A stretch of DNA of 64,000 nucleotides from an uncultured Bacteroides sp. (GCF_937912035.1 NZ_CALDPF010000030.1:3875-67874); one strand, 5' to 3'. Counted from the first letter of the stretch, positions 33,624-44,007 are shown. Notes: a model not told the origin generated them from the sequence alone. Made by a program: numbers and translations.

Positions 33624-34490
33624 ATGAAACTGATTAAGAATACTGAATTTGGGGGCGAACGACCATTGTTCGAATCTCACGACCTCCGTCTTGAAAATGT
33701 AATTATCAGGGCTGGCGAATCTGCCATTAAAGAATGTAGCAATATCGAGGCTTTCAAATGCCGTTTCGAAGGAAACTATCCTTTCTGGCATGTACACGGT
33801 TTCAAAATAGACAAGTGCTATTTTGATGTGGGTGGACGTTCCGCTCTATGGTATTCAGACCACCTGAAGATGACAGACACAGTGATAGACGCTCCTAAAA
33901 TGTTCCGCGAGATGAGTGAAATAGACATTGAGAATGTAACGATGAACGACGCGGATGAAGTGTTCTGGCGCTGTAACGGAATACGTGTCAAAAATCTTGT
34001 TTTACATGGAGGTACTTATCCGTTCATGTTCAGCAACAATATATATGTGGACGGATTGGAAAGCGACAGCAAGTATGTTTTCCAGTATGTGAAGAATGTA
34101 GAAATCCATAATGCCAAAATTACTACAAAGGATGCTTTCTGGGAGGTAGAGAACGTAACGATTTATGATTCGGAGCTTAATGGTGAGTATTTGGGATGGC
34201 ATTCAAGAAACCTACGTCTTGTGAACTGTCATATTACCGGTGAGCAACCTCTTTGTTACGCTCATGACCTTGTGCTGGAGAACTGTACTTTCGGACCGGA
34301 CTGCGACCGTGCATTTGAGTATAGTACGCTGCATGCCGATATCCGTGGTGCCATAACCAATATTAAGAATCCGATGTCGGGATGTATTGTTGCGGATGAA
34401 TATGGTTCCATCACAATAGATGAGAATATCAAGGCTCCGGCAGATTGTGAAATCAGACTTAGAGATGAACGTACTTGCTTTACTGACTAA
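33624..34490 (+). CDS. DUF3737 family beta-helix protein
   Basis: The 288-residue protein is a right-handed beta-helix: short repeats of about 20 residues with alternating hydrophobic and asparagine ladders (ECSNIEAFKCRFEGNYPFWHVHGFKIDKCYFDVG .. NNIYVDGLESDSKYVFQYVKNVEIHNAKITTK). It has no signal peptide, so it is cytoplasmic. The biochemical function of DUF3737 is not known. It lies 2 bases before the MalY-type aminotransferase gene, so the two are co-transcribed and may work together, perhaps in sulfur amino acid metabolism. Confidence 0.85.
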   Translation: MKLIKNTEFGGERPLFESHDLRLENVIIRAGESAIKECSNIEAFKCRFEGNYPFWHVHGFKIDKCYFDVGGRSALWYSDHLKMTDTVIDAPKMFREMSEIDIENVTMNDADEVFWRCNGIRVKNLVLHGGTYPFMFSNNIYVDGLESDSKYVFQYVKNVEIHNAKITTKDAFWEVENVTIYDSELNGEYLGWHSRNLRLVNCHITGEQPLCYAHDLVLENCTFGPDCDRAFEYSTLHADIRGAITNIKNPMSGCIVADEYGSITIDENIKAPADCEIRLRDERTCFTD

Positions 34491-34492
34491 AT

Positions 34493-35671
34493 ATGGACAT
34501 GATGTACGATTTTGATAAAATAATTCCTCGTAGGGGAACCAATTCCTACAAATGGGACAGTATGCCTGAGGATAGGGATGTGCTTCCGCTTTGGGTGGCA
34601 GATATGGATTTCCGTACTGCACCTGCGATAATTGATGCCCTCGCTAGAAGAGTGGAACATGGGATATATGGATATGTACACGTTCCTGACAAATATTACA
34701 AGTCCGTAATAGATTGGTTTGACAGGAGACATAATTGGCTGATTGACAGAGAATGGTTTATCTATACTTCCGGAGTGGTTCCCGCTATATCTGCCGTTAT
34801 AAAGGCTTTGGCTGAACCAGGAGACGGAGTGATAGTGCAAACACCTGTCTATAACTGTTTCTTTTCATCTATAAGGAATAATGGATGCCGGATAATCACA
34901 AATCCGCTTAAATATGAGAACAGGACTTATCATATAGATTATGAGGATCTGGAACGCAAGGCTGCAGCTCCAGACACCAAGCTCATGTTGCTCTGCAATC
35001 CGCATAATCCCGCCGGTAGGGTCTGGACACGCGAAGAATTGTGTCGGATAGGGGAGATCTGTATAAAAAATCATGTTACAGTTATTGCCGATGAAATTCA
35101 TTGTGAGCTGGTTTATCCAGAACATGTTTACACTCCGTTTGCATCAATCAGCGAAAAACATTTACAGAACTCTGTAACATGTATTTCTCCTAGTAAATCA
35201 TTCAATATGGCAGGATTGCAGATAGCCAATATTATCGCTGCCGATGATAGAGTACGTGAGCGAATAGATAAGGCCATAAACATAAATGAGGTGTGTGATG
35301 TCAATCCATTCGGAATTGAAGCTACCATAGCAGCATATAACCAAGGAGAGGAGTGGCTGATTCAACTTCTGGATTATCTTAAAACAAACTACGATTTTTT
35401 GTGCAATTTCTTTACCGAAAACTTGCCTCAATTCACGGTAACTGAATTAGAAGGGACATATCTAGTGTGGACAGACTGCAGTATATTGCACATATCATCA
35501 GACGAGCTGCAGGCATTACTGCTCGAAGAGACCGGATTGTGGCTTAACAGCGGTACAATGTATGGAGAAAATGGCGAAGGATTCATGCGCTGGAATATAG
35601 CCTGTCCGCGTGCTGTATTGGAGGATGCCTTGACGCGGTTTTTGAACTTTGTAAAAACACGATGTGATTAA
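34493..35671 (+). CDS. PLP-dependent C-S lyase / aminotransferase, MalY/PatB type
   Basis: The 392-residue protein is a fold-type I PLP enzyme. It has LWVADMDFRTAPAII at the start, LLCNPHNPAGRVWTREEL, the PLP-anchoring Asp in IADEIHCELVY, and the Schiff-base lysine in ISPSKSFNMAGLQIAN. The pattern is that of cystathionine beta-lyase PatB/MalY, which cleaves cystathionine or other cysteine conjugates. The end NSGTMYGENGEGFMRWNIACPR binds the substrate carboxylate. It is the second gene of the DUF3737 operon, followed by a terminator. Confidence 0.93.
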   Translation: MDMMYDFDKIIPRRGTNSYKWDSMPEDRDVLPLWVADMDFRTAPAIIDALARRVEHGIYGYVHVPDKYYKSVIDWFDRRHNWLIDREWFIYTSGVVPAISAVIKALAEPGDGVIVQTPVYNCFFSSIRNNGCRIITNPLKYENRTYHIDYEDLERKAAAPDTKLMLLCNPHNPAGRVWTREELCRIGEICIKNHVTVIADEIHCELVYPEHVYTPFASISEKHLQNSVTCISPSKSFNMAGLQIANIIAADDRVRERIDKAININEVCDVNPFGIEATIAAYNQGEEWLIQLLDYLKTNYDFLCNFFTENLPQFTVTELEGTYLVWTDCSILHISSDELQALLLEETGLWLNSGTMYGENGEGFMRWNIACPRAVLEDALTRFLNFVKTRCD

Positions 35672-35770
35672 ATGCATATGAGGTAAATAATCCTCAACTC
35701 AATATTATATGTGTTGTTCCAACATTATGCGGATACCAATAAGGATAAAGAATAAACCTATAGGAAAATG

Positions 35771-35818
35771 AAAAAGCCATGACAGTTATTAGAAACTAAT
35801 ATTCTGTCATGGCTTTTT
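35771..35818. terminator. Bidirectional terminator between convergent genes
   Basis: The 15-bp perfect stem AAAAAGCCATGACAG/CTGTCATGGCTTTTT (35771-35785 and 35804-35818). Its core resembles the stem at 31110-31148. Confidence 0.85.
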
Positions 35819-35833
35819 AAATCCATTGCTCTT

Positions 35834-36271
35834 TTATAAGAGGTCTGCCATTTCACCGCCTTTTTTTGCACTGTACTTTCCTTTGGGATCTGTATATGAG
35901 GTGAATTCTACTTTTACATAATCACTTGTTTTTGTGAATTCAATTTCTCCTATTTCTTCTCCTTTACTGTTCTTTACCACATCTGATGGAATATTAGTAA
36001 ATGTTCCCTTCCATTCCACTGACTGTAGGTTAAGTCTGGAATTTGCTGCTCCCCAATCTTCGTATCTACAATAAAAGTTATAACCTGAACTACTTTTGTT
36101 TATCCTTATTAATATGTCACCGGTTTCTTCAGAACCGCCAATGTATTCGCCTGCAATATCATCTTCAAGCACTTCCTCGGAACATGCGCTGAAAGCTACA
36201 GCCATAGTTATGCACAACATTAGATAAAAAGCTCTGCTTTTGATTGATTCGATTAATGTTCTTGTTTTCAT
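35834..36271 (-). CDS. Small lipoprotein of unknown function
   Basis: The 145-residue protein has a lipoprotein signal (AFSAC, Cys30), a Gly/Ser-rich beginning and a beta-rich body of about 100 residues (GDILIRINKSSSGYNFYCRY .. GEIGEIEFTKTSDYVKVEFTSYTDPKGKY). Some Trp/Gly-containing beta strands recall lipocalin-like lipoproteins, but I do not recognise the family. No close partner is visible on its strand. Confidence 0.6.
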   Translation of the reverse strand: MKTRTLIESIKSRAFYLMLCITMAVAFSACSEEVLEDDIAGEYIGGSEETGDILIRINKSSSGYNFYCRYEDWGAANSRLNLQSVEWKGTFTNIPSDVVKNSKGEEIGEIEFTKTSDYVKVEFTSYTDPKGKYSAKKGGEMADLL

Positions 36272-36325
36272 AAGATTTGTGTTTTTAACTGTTATCGTGA
36301 TACAAAATTAAGTAATATATATGAA

Positions 36326-36436
36326 CAAAAAAAGAGACTGCCGGGGAAAATTGCAGTCTCTTGTTCTTTAGGGACAAACTCTTTTGTCTCTCTGACTTAC
36401 TCACTTTCACAAGCTTGAAGTCAGGATATATAAATC
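36326..36436 (-). terminator. Row of hairpins ending in a terminator downstream of the AddB gene
   Basis: Three hairpins stand in a row: CTGACTT/AAGTCAG (36390-36432), GGGACAAA/TTTGTCTC (36367-36386) and AAGAGACTGC/GCAGTCTCTT (36332-36362). The last is followed by seven U on the minus strand, so it is the terminator. The first two may be read-through structure, or the body of a small RNA. Confidence 0.55.
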
Positions 36437-36536
36437 TATTACTATGAAAAACATGCGAATGTAACCATATTTCGTGATATGTGCAATAGTAATGCCCTAA
36501 AAATTGTAGTTGATTAACAGTATTTATATCAAAATG

Positions 36537-39410
36537 TTACTTTTTACACAAATCTTTATAATCACAATACTGACATTTGTCTTCAACCTCGGTTTGGGAG
36601 AAACTTATTTCAGGGTTAAAAATCTCCTCTAAAAGAATGTTAAGATTCTCACGGAATTCTTTTTCATGTTTGTTGAAATCATCTATATCTTCTTTTTTTC
36701 TGCCTTCTCCCATCTGAACCACAGGTGAGTAGTTTTCTGATGCTGCTTTATGTATATAGAGCAGGGAAGGAGCAACCTTCAACGGATTGTTTTTCTCTCT
36801 CAGTTTCTTGCATACGATTGACGCGTACATGAATGTCTGGAAAATATAATTTGATCTTTTCTTATCCTGCACGAACAGTGATTTTACGTCTGATGGGCAC
36901 TGTGCATCACCACCTGTTTTGTAATCCACTATACGGAGGGTGTTGTCTTTTGTATCCATACGGTCTATTATACCGCCAATTCTTGATTTGATTACACCTT
37001 TCGGAGTATTTATATCAATTTCTTCTTCCACAAACTGTTCTGAAGCTGTGAATGTGAACGGAGCATATCTCAGGTCATTCCGTAAAAGTTGCTTTATGTA
37101 CCTAAGTATGACTGCAGAGTTTATGAGTTGTAATCCGTTGTATTCTGGACGTTCTGTCAGAGGTATATTGAAGAACAGTTCCTTGAAACCATTATCAACA
37201 TATTCCTGGAGTTTTACGTCGTTTTGCAAAAGCTTTTCAAGAGAGTTGCAATCTATCACTTTACCGTGCGCCGTGAGATCTTTGTAGATATGTTCGGCTG
37301 CATAGTGGAATATACTTCCGAATTTTGCAGAATCTATATCCGCACTTACTTCATCGGGTGCTGTCAACAAAGCTACATATTTGTAATAAAACTTCAGATT
37401 ACAGTCTATATATGTGTTGAGTGCTGAAGGTGACAAAATGGCCTTTTTGTTTACTCTTGTATCGAAATTGCTTTGCATTCGCCTCATTATCTCCGGAGTC
37501 TTTTGGATTTCAATCTTTTCAGTACCCTGTGGCGATTGTGCGGCTTCCAGTCTTTCACGTTTGATGTCGAATCCCCATTCGATTAGGAACTGAAGCATGA
37601 AGCGTGACATCTCTCCTCGGTTTATTCCGTCGCTTGAAGTGTTAAAAAGAAGAGTTACCTTTTCAGCTCTTTGCAGCAGTCTGTAGAAGTAATATGCAAA
37701 AACAGCTATCTTATGGTCTATAGTAGTCATGCCGAATGCCTTTCTGATATTGTATGGGATGAATGATGCATCGCTTCCGCTTTTAGGCAGTTGTCCTTCG
37801 TTCACCGAAAGCATTATTACGTTTCTGAAGTCAAGATTTCGAGTTTCAAGGACTCCCATCACCTGCATACCGATTGCCGGCTCGCCGTGGAAAGGAATGT
37901 TGGCCGACTGTATGACGCGTGAGAGCAGACGCTTGAATGTACTTTGGTTCACATCAAGGTCGCCTTCTTCTATAAGAGAGTTGAAACGGTTTACCATGGT
38001 ATATGCTTTGAACAACGCTTCGCGATACAGTTGGTCAAGAGCTGTATCCATAGTAGCTGATTTCTTCTGATATACGGCTGCTACCTGTTTCAGTACTGTA
38101 GAAATCATCTGACAGATAGCATGGTTGCTGTTGCAAGGCGTGAATATGGTTTCTGTAGTTTCGTCCTTTTTCAGTTCCGAAGGAAGAGGGTAGAAGCGGT
38201 TGTCGTGGATAAGAGATTTCTCCAGCTTCTCTGCTTCCTCGCTCAGGAGTTGTGTGTATGGATGTTTAAGAACACTCAAAACTTCGGCAAACAGGAACCT
38301 GCCGTTTGAAGGATTGTAGCCTGAGGTGTGAAGCTCAATGAGTGAGTTGATAAAGCTGCACGCAGGAGTCTGCGACAATGGAAATCCCATTGTTATATTG
38401 ATATGACGTATATTCTCTGGCAGAGAATGCAGAACCGGCTGTAGTAAAGATTCGTTACATAATACCACCGCTGTTTCTTTTTCTTCTTCCGTAAGGTTTG
38501 TTCTTATCCATTGCGGAAGATACCTTGCCTGACCGTTTTCGGTAGGCGATTCAATATATGTAATATCTTTCGGAGAGTTCAGATTGTTGAATACAGATGT
38601 TGGAAGTTCCGATGGAAAATCCCTTAGGTTGCGCTTTATGAATTCACCTGCCTCGTGAGGGTGCTTGTTGAGATAGAAATTGTCGTAATCCCAATAGAAC
38701 ATAGCCTTTCCAGCCTTATCAAGTTTCTTGAACAGAGTATGTTCCACCTTATTCAGCACGTTGAATCCCACGAAGACATATCTATCATAAGGGAGTTTGT
38801 CAATATCCATAGATTCTGTTACTTCTCTGTACATCATACCCTCGTAAGCTATGCCCTGTTCGCGGAGTACGGCTTTGAATTTTGTATATATTTCTCCCAA
38901 TACGTCCCAGATATTGATGAATCGTTGTTTCAGTTCGGTAACCTTGTCGATGGAGAAATTCTTGAAGAACTGGCTTAATGCTTCCTTCTGTCCTTCTTCC
39001 AGAAATTCGTACCCGTTGTCGCTAAGTTCGTTCAGGTCCTTGATATTGCGGAACATAGCTTCTGTATCCACCATATTCTTGTCAGCATCGTCAAAGTCGC
39101 TTATAAGAAGTTCACCCCAGAAGTAGAAATCGTCTAGCGATTCCTTGCTGCCGGTTATGTTTACAAACACTTTATAGAGTTCGCACACTAACTTCACAGG
39201 GTCACCAATCTGAAGGTCTGATACTTTTCGGAACAGTTCGCCTATACTTATGTATGCGGGCGACCATATAGGTCTGTCAGTTTCCGATGACAGATATTCA
39301 TTGAAGAACAGTCCTGCTCTCTTGTTTGGGAAGACAATGGCTGTACGGGCAAAGTCACCGTTTGTCTTCGTATATAAATCGTGAGCTACAAGCTTTAGAA
39401 AAGTTTCCAT
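36537..39410 (-). CDS. addB: AddB-like nuclease/inactive helicase subunit (PD-(D/E)XK family)
   Basis: The 957-residue protein has an N-terminal helicase-like region without a clear P-loop and a C-terminal RecB-type nuclease with LRIVDYKTGGDAQ and QTFMYASIV. A cysteine in NTYIDCNLKFYYKY and a terminal CQYCDYKDLC complete the four-cysteine iron-sulfur pattern of AddB. Next to it lies the AddA-like helicase gene, 18 bases upstream. Together they should process double-strand breaks for RecA loading, a role of RecBCD in enteric bacteria. The symbol is by analogy. Confidence 0.85.
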   Translation of the reverse strand: METFLKLVAHDLYTKTNGDFARTAIVFPNKRAGLFFNEYLSSETDRPIWSPAYISIGELFRKVSDLQIGDPVKLVCELYKVFVNITGSKESLDDFYFWGELLISDFDDADKNMVDTEAMFRNIKDLNELSDNGYEFLEEGQKEALSQFFKNFSIDKVTELKQRFINIWDVLGEIYTKFKAVLREQGIAYEGMMYREVTESMDIDKLPYDRYVFVGFNVLNKVEHTLFKKLDKAGKAMFYWDYDNFYLNKHPHEAGEFIKRNLRDFPSELPTSVFNNLNSPKDITYIESPTENGQARYLPQWIRTNLTEEEKETAVVLCNESLLQPVLHSLPENIRHINITMGFPLSQTPACSFINSLIELHTSGYNPSNGRFLFAEVLSVLKHPYTQLLSEEAEKLEKSLIHDNRFYPLPSELKKDETTETIFTPCNSNHAICQMISTVLKQVAAVYQKKSATMDTALDQLYREALFKAYTMVNRFNSLIEEGDLDVNQSTFKRLLSRVIQSANIPFHGEPAIGMQVMGVLETRNLDFRNVIMLSVNEGQLPKSGSDASFIPYNIRKAFGMTTIDHKIAVFAYYFYRLLQRAEKVTLLFNTSSDGINRGEMSRFMLQFLIEWGFDIKRERLEAAQSPQGTEKIEIQKTPEIMRRMQSNFDTRVNKKAILSPSALNTYIDCNLKFYYKYVALLTAPDEVSADIDSAKFGSIFHYAAEHIYKDLTAHGKVIDCNSLEKLLQNDVKLQEYVDNGFKELFFNIPLTERPEYNGLQLINSAVILRYIKQLLRNDLRYAPFTFTASEQFVEEEIDINTPKGVIKSRIGGIIDRMDTKDNTLRIVDYKTGGDAQCPSDVKSLFVQDKKRSNYIFQTFMYASIVCKKLREKNNPLKVAPSLLYIHKAASENYSPVVQMGEGRKKEDIDDFNKHEKEFRENLNILLEEIFNPEISFSQTEVEDKCQYCDYKDLCKK

Positions 39411-39428
39411 TTCTTTTTAAATAAATCG

Positions 39429-42400
39429 TTACACATTCTCAAGTTCTCCGGAATAGACATACCATATATATCCTTTTATGTCAGTATATCCCATTTCCGA
39501 TAGCAGAGACATATACTCTCTGACTTGTGTGGAGTATTCCGGCTTTTTCTTTCCGAACTTGAAATCAACCACAACTACCTCGTTTCCCTTCATCATAACT
39601 CGGTCCGGACGTCGGGTCTGCATCTTTCCTTGTTCGTCATTATAGATTATGGAGCATTCGTTATACAATGTCCATTCTCCACTATACCAGTCCTTCACTT
39701 CATCAAGGTTCAAAGCTCTTTCTGCTATCTCATATATCTCTTGGGCTTTCTCTGCCGATTCTATTACACCTTCAAACAGAAGTCTTTCTATGGCGGCAGT
39801 CAAATCTTCCTTCGTATCGATAGATGCAAAAAGTGTATGAAGCAGCTGTCCCTGTCTGATATATTGCGAACGAAGATTTTCTTCCTCATCCTCATCGCCT
39901 CTTATGAAGTCGGCAGAACGGTTGGACTGCTTGAAGTCAATCTCCGTTTCAAGTGATTCAATCTTTACGTTTACAGCGTCAGGTATGGCTACAAGTCTGT
40001 TTGTGGAATCTGATTTTTTCTTTTCACCACTAATGCAGATATCTCCGTATTCATATACGATAGGTTCGTCGTTTTCTTCCTTATTCTCTTCGTCTTCTTC
40101 ATCAGGTTCAGGCATGTTGCATGTCATTTTTATTTCTTTCATGCAGTCTATTGATTCTCTTAGCAATTTTGATACGGTATCTTTCTGCTCGTCCTTGCAC
40201 CATACTATCAGGTTTTTGCATGCTCGGGTAAATGCTACGTACAGCAGGTTCAGATTATCTACCCACAGTTGCAGACGTTCTTCTCTGTAGCTGTCGCTGA
40301 AATATGATTCTGCCATGGCGGATGAATAGTTCACAGGAGTAAGGTCAAGTTCACAGAACGGTTCCTTGTTGGCATCCGCTTCGTTTATTCTGCACCACAA
40401 CATGTGGTTGAAAGTTTCATTCTCCATCTTCCAGTCGCAGAATGGTAGTAACACTGTGTGATATTCCAGACCTTTCGATTTGTGGATTGAAAGGATTCTG
40501 ATACCGGATATTTCACCGGACGGGATAGTCTTTGCATAAAGAGTATCGTTCCAGTATGTCAGGAATGAGGTCAGTTCCGAAGAATTGTTCTGCATATATT
40601 CAGTCACCGCATCATAGAAAGCACAGAGATAGGCATCCTGCTCTTCTATCATATCCATGCGGAAAATCATGAACAGCTTTTCAAGCAGTTCGTATAATGG
40701 CATAAGACTCATTTCAGGCAGCATTAACCGGAACTCGGCAGGTAGATAATCCTCAACGTTGTTCAGCAGCACAGTGTTATAATCCACATTCTTTTTGAGG
40801 ATTTCCTTCTGATAAGCCACTGCCAGTCTTGCACAGGCTATCCTGTCCGTAGGCTCGGATATATACCTCAGTCCGTCGATGAGCATACACACTGCAAGCG
40901 AAGCGTCAAGTCGGAATGCTTCGTCCGAAACGACTCGGTACGGAGTATTTTTGTCAAAGTAATCTGCTATGGCAGGTATGCTTTTGTTTTTTCTAACCAA
41001 TATAGCAATGTCATTCACTCTGACACCTCTCTTTACGAGAGAGTCAACCTCCTCTGCCAGCAGTTCCATAGTAGTGTCGGTGTATGGATGTTCCTCGCTG
41101 TTTTTCAGGAAAGATATCTTGATGTATCCTTCCTTCGTATCCTTTGATGTTTTCTGGCGGACATCGCTATACGCGTCAAGCAGTTGCGTGCAATCTTCCC
41201 CTTCATCAGCCTTGTATCTTTCGTTCAGAACCTTACAGGCAGATGTAAATATATCATTGTTGAAAGCTATGATATTAGCTTCACTTCGCCAGTTTGTATC
41301 CAGCGTTTTCGAATTCAGACGGAAACTTTTGTCCTTATCCAGTCCGGCAAGAATCTTCCAGTCGCCGTTTCTCCAGCGGTAGATACTCTGCTTTATGTCA
41401 CCCACTATCATACTGCCTTCCTTTTGTGCGAGACTTTCCTCAAGCAGAAGATGGAAGTTTTCCCATTGCATACGCGATGTGTCCTGAAACTCGTCTATCA
41501 TCACGGTGTCTATTGTAGTACCTATTTTCTCATATACGAAAGAGGCGTCACCTTCTCTGATGATACTGTGGAGCAGCGCGTTGGTATCCGAAAGCAGGAA
41601 ACGGTTATGACTAAGGTTCTGTTCCCTTACTTCGCTGTCTATACGCATGAGCAATTGCAGATTGTTGAGATAGCGGAGCGACATGTCGCACGAATTCAGA
41701 ACCTTGTTGCTTGCCATTCTCGTGTTCTCCGCATCATTAAGTATCTGTATCAGAACCTGGTCTGCAAGTGATATAATGGTACTTTTATATGGAGAGGTCT
41801 TTGTTGTCCAGTTTTCCGCACCTTCCAGGCATTTCTCAACAGTGGCATTTCTTACATCATTGCTCAGTTTCCCGGATGCAATCTTGTTGAAATAGCTTCC
41901 TATGCCCCTGGCGCTGTTTTTCAAGTCGGCAGGTGTAAGCCCGTTGGCATTCAGAATTTCCTGAAAGTGTTCGTTGAATCCCTTCATTGTGTCAAGTATG
42001 GATTCACGTTTTTCCTGGAGTTTCTTTCTGTATTGCGGGATAAACTTAGTGTCCTTCAGTTTTTCACGTAATGCCACGCCTTTTTCTATATATGCCTCGT
42101 CGAAGATATTGCGACCGAAACCTTTAATTTCGGAAGATACATTCCAACGTTTGTCGTCGGCTATTCTTTCTTCTATATATTCAAGTAGCCAGTAGAGGGT
42201 AGGTGACATACGATTCAGTTTCTCAATCATACTATCTACGGCATCACTCAAGACATCGCCGTTATTCAGCTCGATTGTCATATTGGCACCCAACTCAAGT
42301 TCGCGTGCAAGATTTCTCATTACCGACTGGAAGAACGAATCGATAGTCTCTATTCTGAAACGGCTGTAGTCGTGGATGATATTCTTCAGTGCAGTGTCAG

Positions 42401-42677
42401 CAGCTATCCTTATTTCGTCAACGCTTTTATTTGAGGTTTTCATTATCTCTTTCAGATAGCCGTCCGAGGATTTAAGCGAAGTGGCTATACCGTACAGCTG
42501 ACTGAGGATTCTTTCCTTCATCTCTGTAGTAGCCTTGTTGGTGAAAGTAACTGCCAGAATACGTCTGTATGAGTAGGGGTCTTCTATCAGTTGCCTGATA
42601 TATTGCACAGCCAGGGTGAAAGTCTTTCCTGAGCCTGCCGAAGCCTTATATACTAATAATCTTGGGTCCTGTTCCAT
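39429..42677 (-). CDS. addA: AddA-like UvrD/Rep helicase-nuclease
   Basis: The 1082-residue protein is a superfamily 1 helicase. It has Walker A ASAGSGKT (12-19), Walker B MIDEFQDTS, and helicase motif V/VI region IHKSKGLEYHTVLLPF and LLYVAFTRACKNLIV. A C-terminal nuclease part has RPDRVMMKGNEVVVVDFKFG (the D..K nuclease motif). It is the motor of the double-strand-break repair complex. It shares an operon with addB and with the serine hydrolase gene 9 bases upstream. Confidence 0.92.
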   Translation of the reverse strand: MEQDPRLLVYKASAGSGKTFTLAVQYIRQLIEDPYSYRRILAVTFTNKATTEMKERILSQLYGIATSLKSSDGYLKEIMKTSNKSVDEIRIAADTALKNIIHDYSRFRIETIDSFFQSVMRNLARELELGANMTIELNNGDVLSDAVDSMIEKLNRMSPTLYWLLEYIEERIADDKRWNVSSEIKGFGRNIFDEAYIEKGVALREKLKDTKFIPQYRKKLQEKRESILDTMKGFNEHFQEILNANGLTPADLKNSARGIGSYFNKIASGKLSNDVRNATVEKCLEGAENWTTKTSPYKSTIISLADQVLIQILNDAENTRMASNKVLNSCDMSLRYLNNLQLLMRIDSEVREQNLSHNRFLLSDTNALLHSIIREGDASFVYEKIGTTIDTVMIDEFQDTSRMQWENFHLLLEESLAQKEGSMIVGDIKQSIYRWRNGDWKILAGLDKDKSFRLNSKTLDTNWRSEANIIAFNNDIFTSACKVLNERYKADEGEDCTQLLDAYSDVRQKTSKDTKEGYIKISFLKNSEEHPYTDTTMELLAEEVDSLVKRGVRVNDIAILVRKNKSIPAIADYFDKNTPYRVVSDEAFRLDASLAVCMLIDGLRYISEPTDRIACARLAVAYQKEILKKNVDYNTVLLNNVEDYLPAEFRLMLPEMSLMPLYELLEKLFMIFRMDMIEEQDAYLCAFYDAVTEYMQNNSSELTSFLTYWNDTLYAKTIPSGEISGIRILSIHKSKGLEYHTVLLPFCDWKMENETFNHMLWCRINEADANKEPFCELDLTPVNYSSAMAESYFSDSYREERLQLWVDNLNLLYVAFTRACKNLIVWCKDEQKDTVSKLLRESIDCMKEIKMTCNMPEPDEEDEENKEENDEPIVYEYGDICISGEKKKSDSTNRLVAIPDAVNVKIESLETEIDFKQSNRSADFIRGDEDEEENLRSQYIRQGQLLHTLFASIDTKEDLTAAIERLLFEGVIESAEKAQEIYEIAERALNLDEVKDWYSGEWTLYNECSIIYNDEQGKMQTRRPDRVMMKGNEVVVVDFKFGKKKPEYSTQVREYMSLLSEMGYTDIKGYIWYVYSGELENV

Positions 42678-42686
42678 ATAGAGTGG

Positions 42687-43829
42687 TTATTGTTGTAAAA
42701 TTTTTTCAGCTATTTCCATATATTTTATTATGTCCGTAGTGAGTTCCTTGACATACTCTCTCGAACGTTTATGCCCGAGGCGAACCACTATAGCATTCTT
42801 CGAAGGTATGGCTATGATATATTGTCCCAGCATACCTCTGAAGTACGGACATTTCTCTCCTTTGTAGTCCATAATCCATGTCTGGTAGCCATAATATGAA
42901 AGCGGGTCTTTGCCCCACTGGTCTTTCAGATATGATGCCGGTGTCATGGCCTCTTCTATATATTCCTTGCTGACCAGTTGCCTTCCGTTCCAGTTTCCTT
43001 TGTTCAACATCAGACGTCCGAATCTTGCAGCATCCCTTGCTGTTGTGTGGAAGCAGCAGAATGATTTCTCATCACCGTTCTTCTTGTCGAGTAGCCAGAA
43101 AGCATCCTGTCCTGCCAGCATCGGCTGCCAGAGCTTCTTCTCTGCATATTGACTGATGGTTTCACCAGTTGCCGCTTCAAGAACAAATGACAGCAGTTGT
43201 GTCTCACCGCTTCTGTAGGAATACTGAACTCCCGGAGTATCTACTATATCAAGGCCCATGATTAGTTCGTAGAGGTCATTGCCGTAATATCCGTGCGTGG
43301 TTACAGAGAAAAGTGAAGCGTAGGCTTCGTCCCAGTCCATCCCGGCACTCATTGTAAGCAGGTTTCTGATAGTGATATCCTTTTGCCTTCCACGGCTGTA
43401 TTCAGGGATATATTTCACTACCTTATCGTCCACACTGCCTATTTTGCCCTCGTCTATGGCTATTCCAACAAGTAGTCCCACTATGCTTTTAGTGGCAGAA
43501 AACAGGTTTGAAGTCAGAGTGTCGTTCCATCCTCCGCGATAAGTCTCGTACAGAATACTGTCATTTTTTATTACCAAGAAAGACACCGTTTTCATATCGT
43601 CTATGTACGCCGAATCCTCCTTTGAGAGCTGGAAAGAATTGTAATCCTCCGAGACAGCCCATTCCCAGCAGGAATCGGGCGCATGAACAGTGGCATGTTC
43701 GAAAATACCTAGGTCGTCAATAGTGGGAAACCAGTGGATCAGTGCCTTTTTGGCATAGAAAGGCAGGCACAGATACACTATAATTATGGCAATAGGTATC
43801 GCTATGAGAATTTTTTTCCCTGTTTTCAT
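42687..43829 (-). CDS. Serine hydrolase, beta-lactamase/class C PBP-like
   Basis: The 380-residue protein has an N-terminal membrane anchor (KKILIAIPIAIIIVYLCLPFYA), then a beta-lactamase-family domain. It has SATK (catalytic Ser111 and Lys114), the YRS tyrosine motif (YSYRSGETQLL), and a late LRLGHKRS segment (HxG-like). The family includes esterases, D-aminopeptidases and penicillin-binding proteins; resistance is not implied. I start at MKTGKK (codon ends 43829), because nine more residues upstream are charged. It is probably co-transcribed with addA, with no obvious functional connection. Confidence 0.85.
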   Translation of the reverse strand: MKTGKKILIAIPIAIIIVYLCLPFYAKKALIHWFPTIDDLGIFEHATVHAPDSCWEWAVSEDYNSFQLSKEDSAYIDDMKTVSFLVIKNDSILYETYRGGWNDTLTSNLFSATKSIVGLLVGIAIDEGKIGSVDDKVVKYIPEYSRGRQKDITIRNLLTMSAGMDWDEAYASLFSVTTHGYYGNDLYELIMGLDIVDTPGVQYSYRSGETQLLSFVLEAATGETISQYAEKKLWQPMLAGQDAFWLLDKKNGDEKSFCCFHTTARDAARFGRLMLNKGNWNGRQLVSKEYIEEAMTPASYLKDQWGKDPLSYYGYQTWIMDYKGEKCPYFRGMLGQYIIAIPSKNAIVVRLGHKRSREYVKELTTDIIKYMEIAEKILQQ

Positions 43830-43960
43830 AATTTTTTTTGTTTTATGATCGAACAAAAGCTATAGTTCCTCTGTTATATATTTTGAAAGTTATACAAAAG
43901 CTTAATATTCTTGTTTGGTTTTATGTTGGAGTTATGTTTTTAATTCCTCATTGATTAAAA

Positions 43961-43996
43961 GTCCGTCAGTGTTTGTGAAAATGCTGACGGATTTTC
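43961..43996 (-). terminator. Terminator of the clpS-clpA-aat operon
   Basis: The 8-bp stem TCCGTCAG/CTGACGGA (43962-43969 and 43984-43991) is flanked by A/T-rich runs and lies 12 bases beyond the aat stop codon, reading to the left. Confidence 0.7.
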
Positions 43997-44007
43997 TTTT
44001 TATGGTT

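Noticed and set aside
42687..43829. A beta-lactamase resistance gene
   Set aside because: The SxxK/YxS pattern fits the broad esterase/penicillin-binding family; no third KTG-like motif of resistance enzymes is visible and the gene sits in a housekeeping operon.
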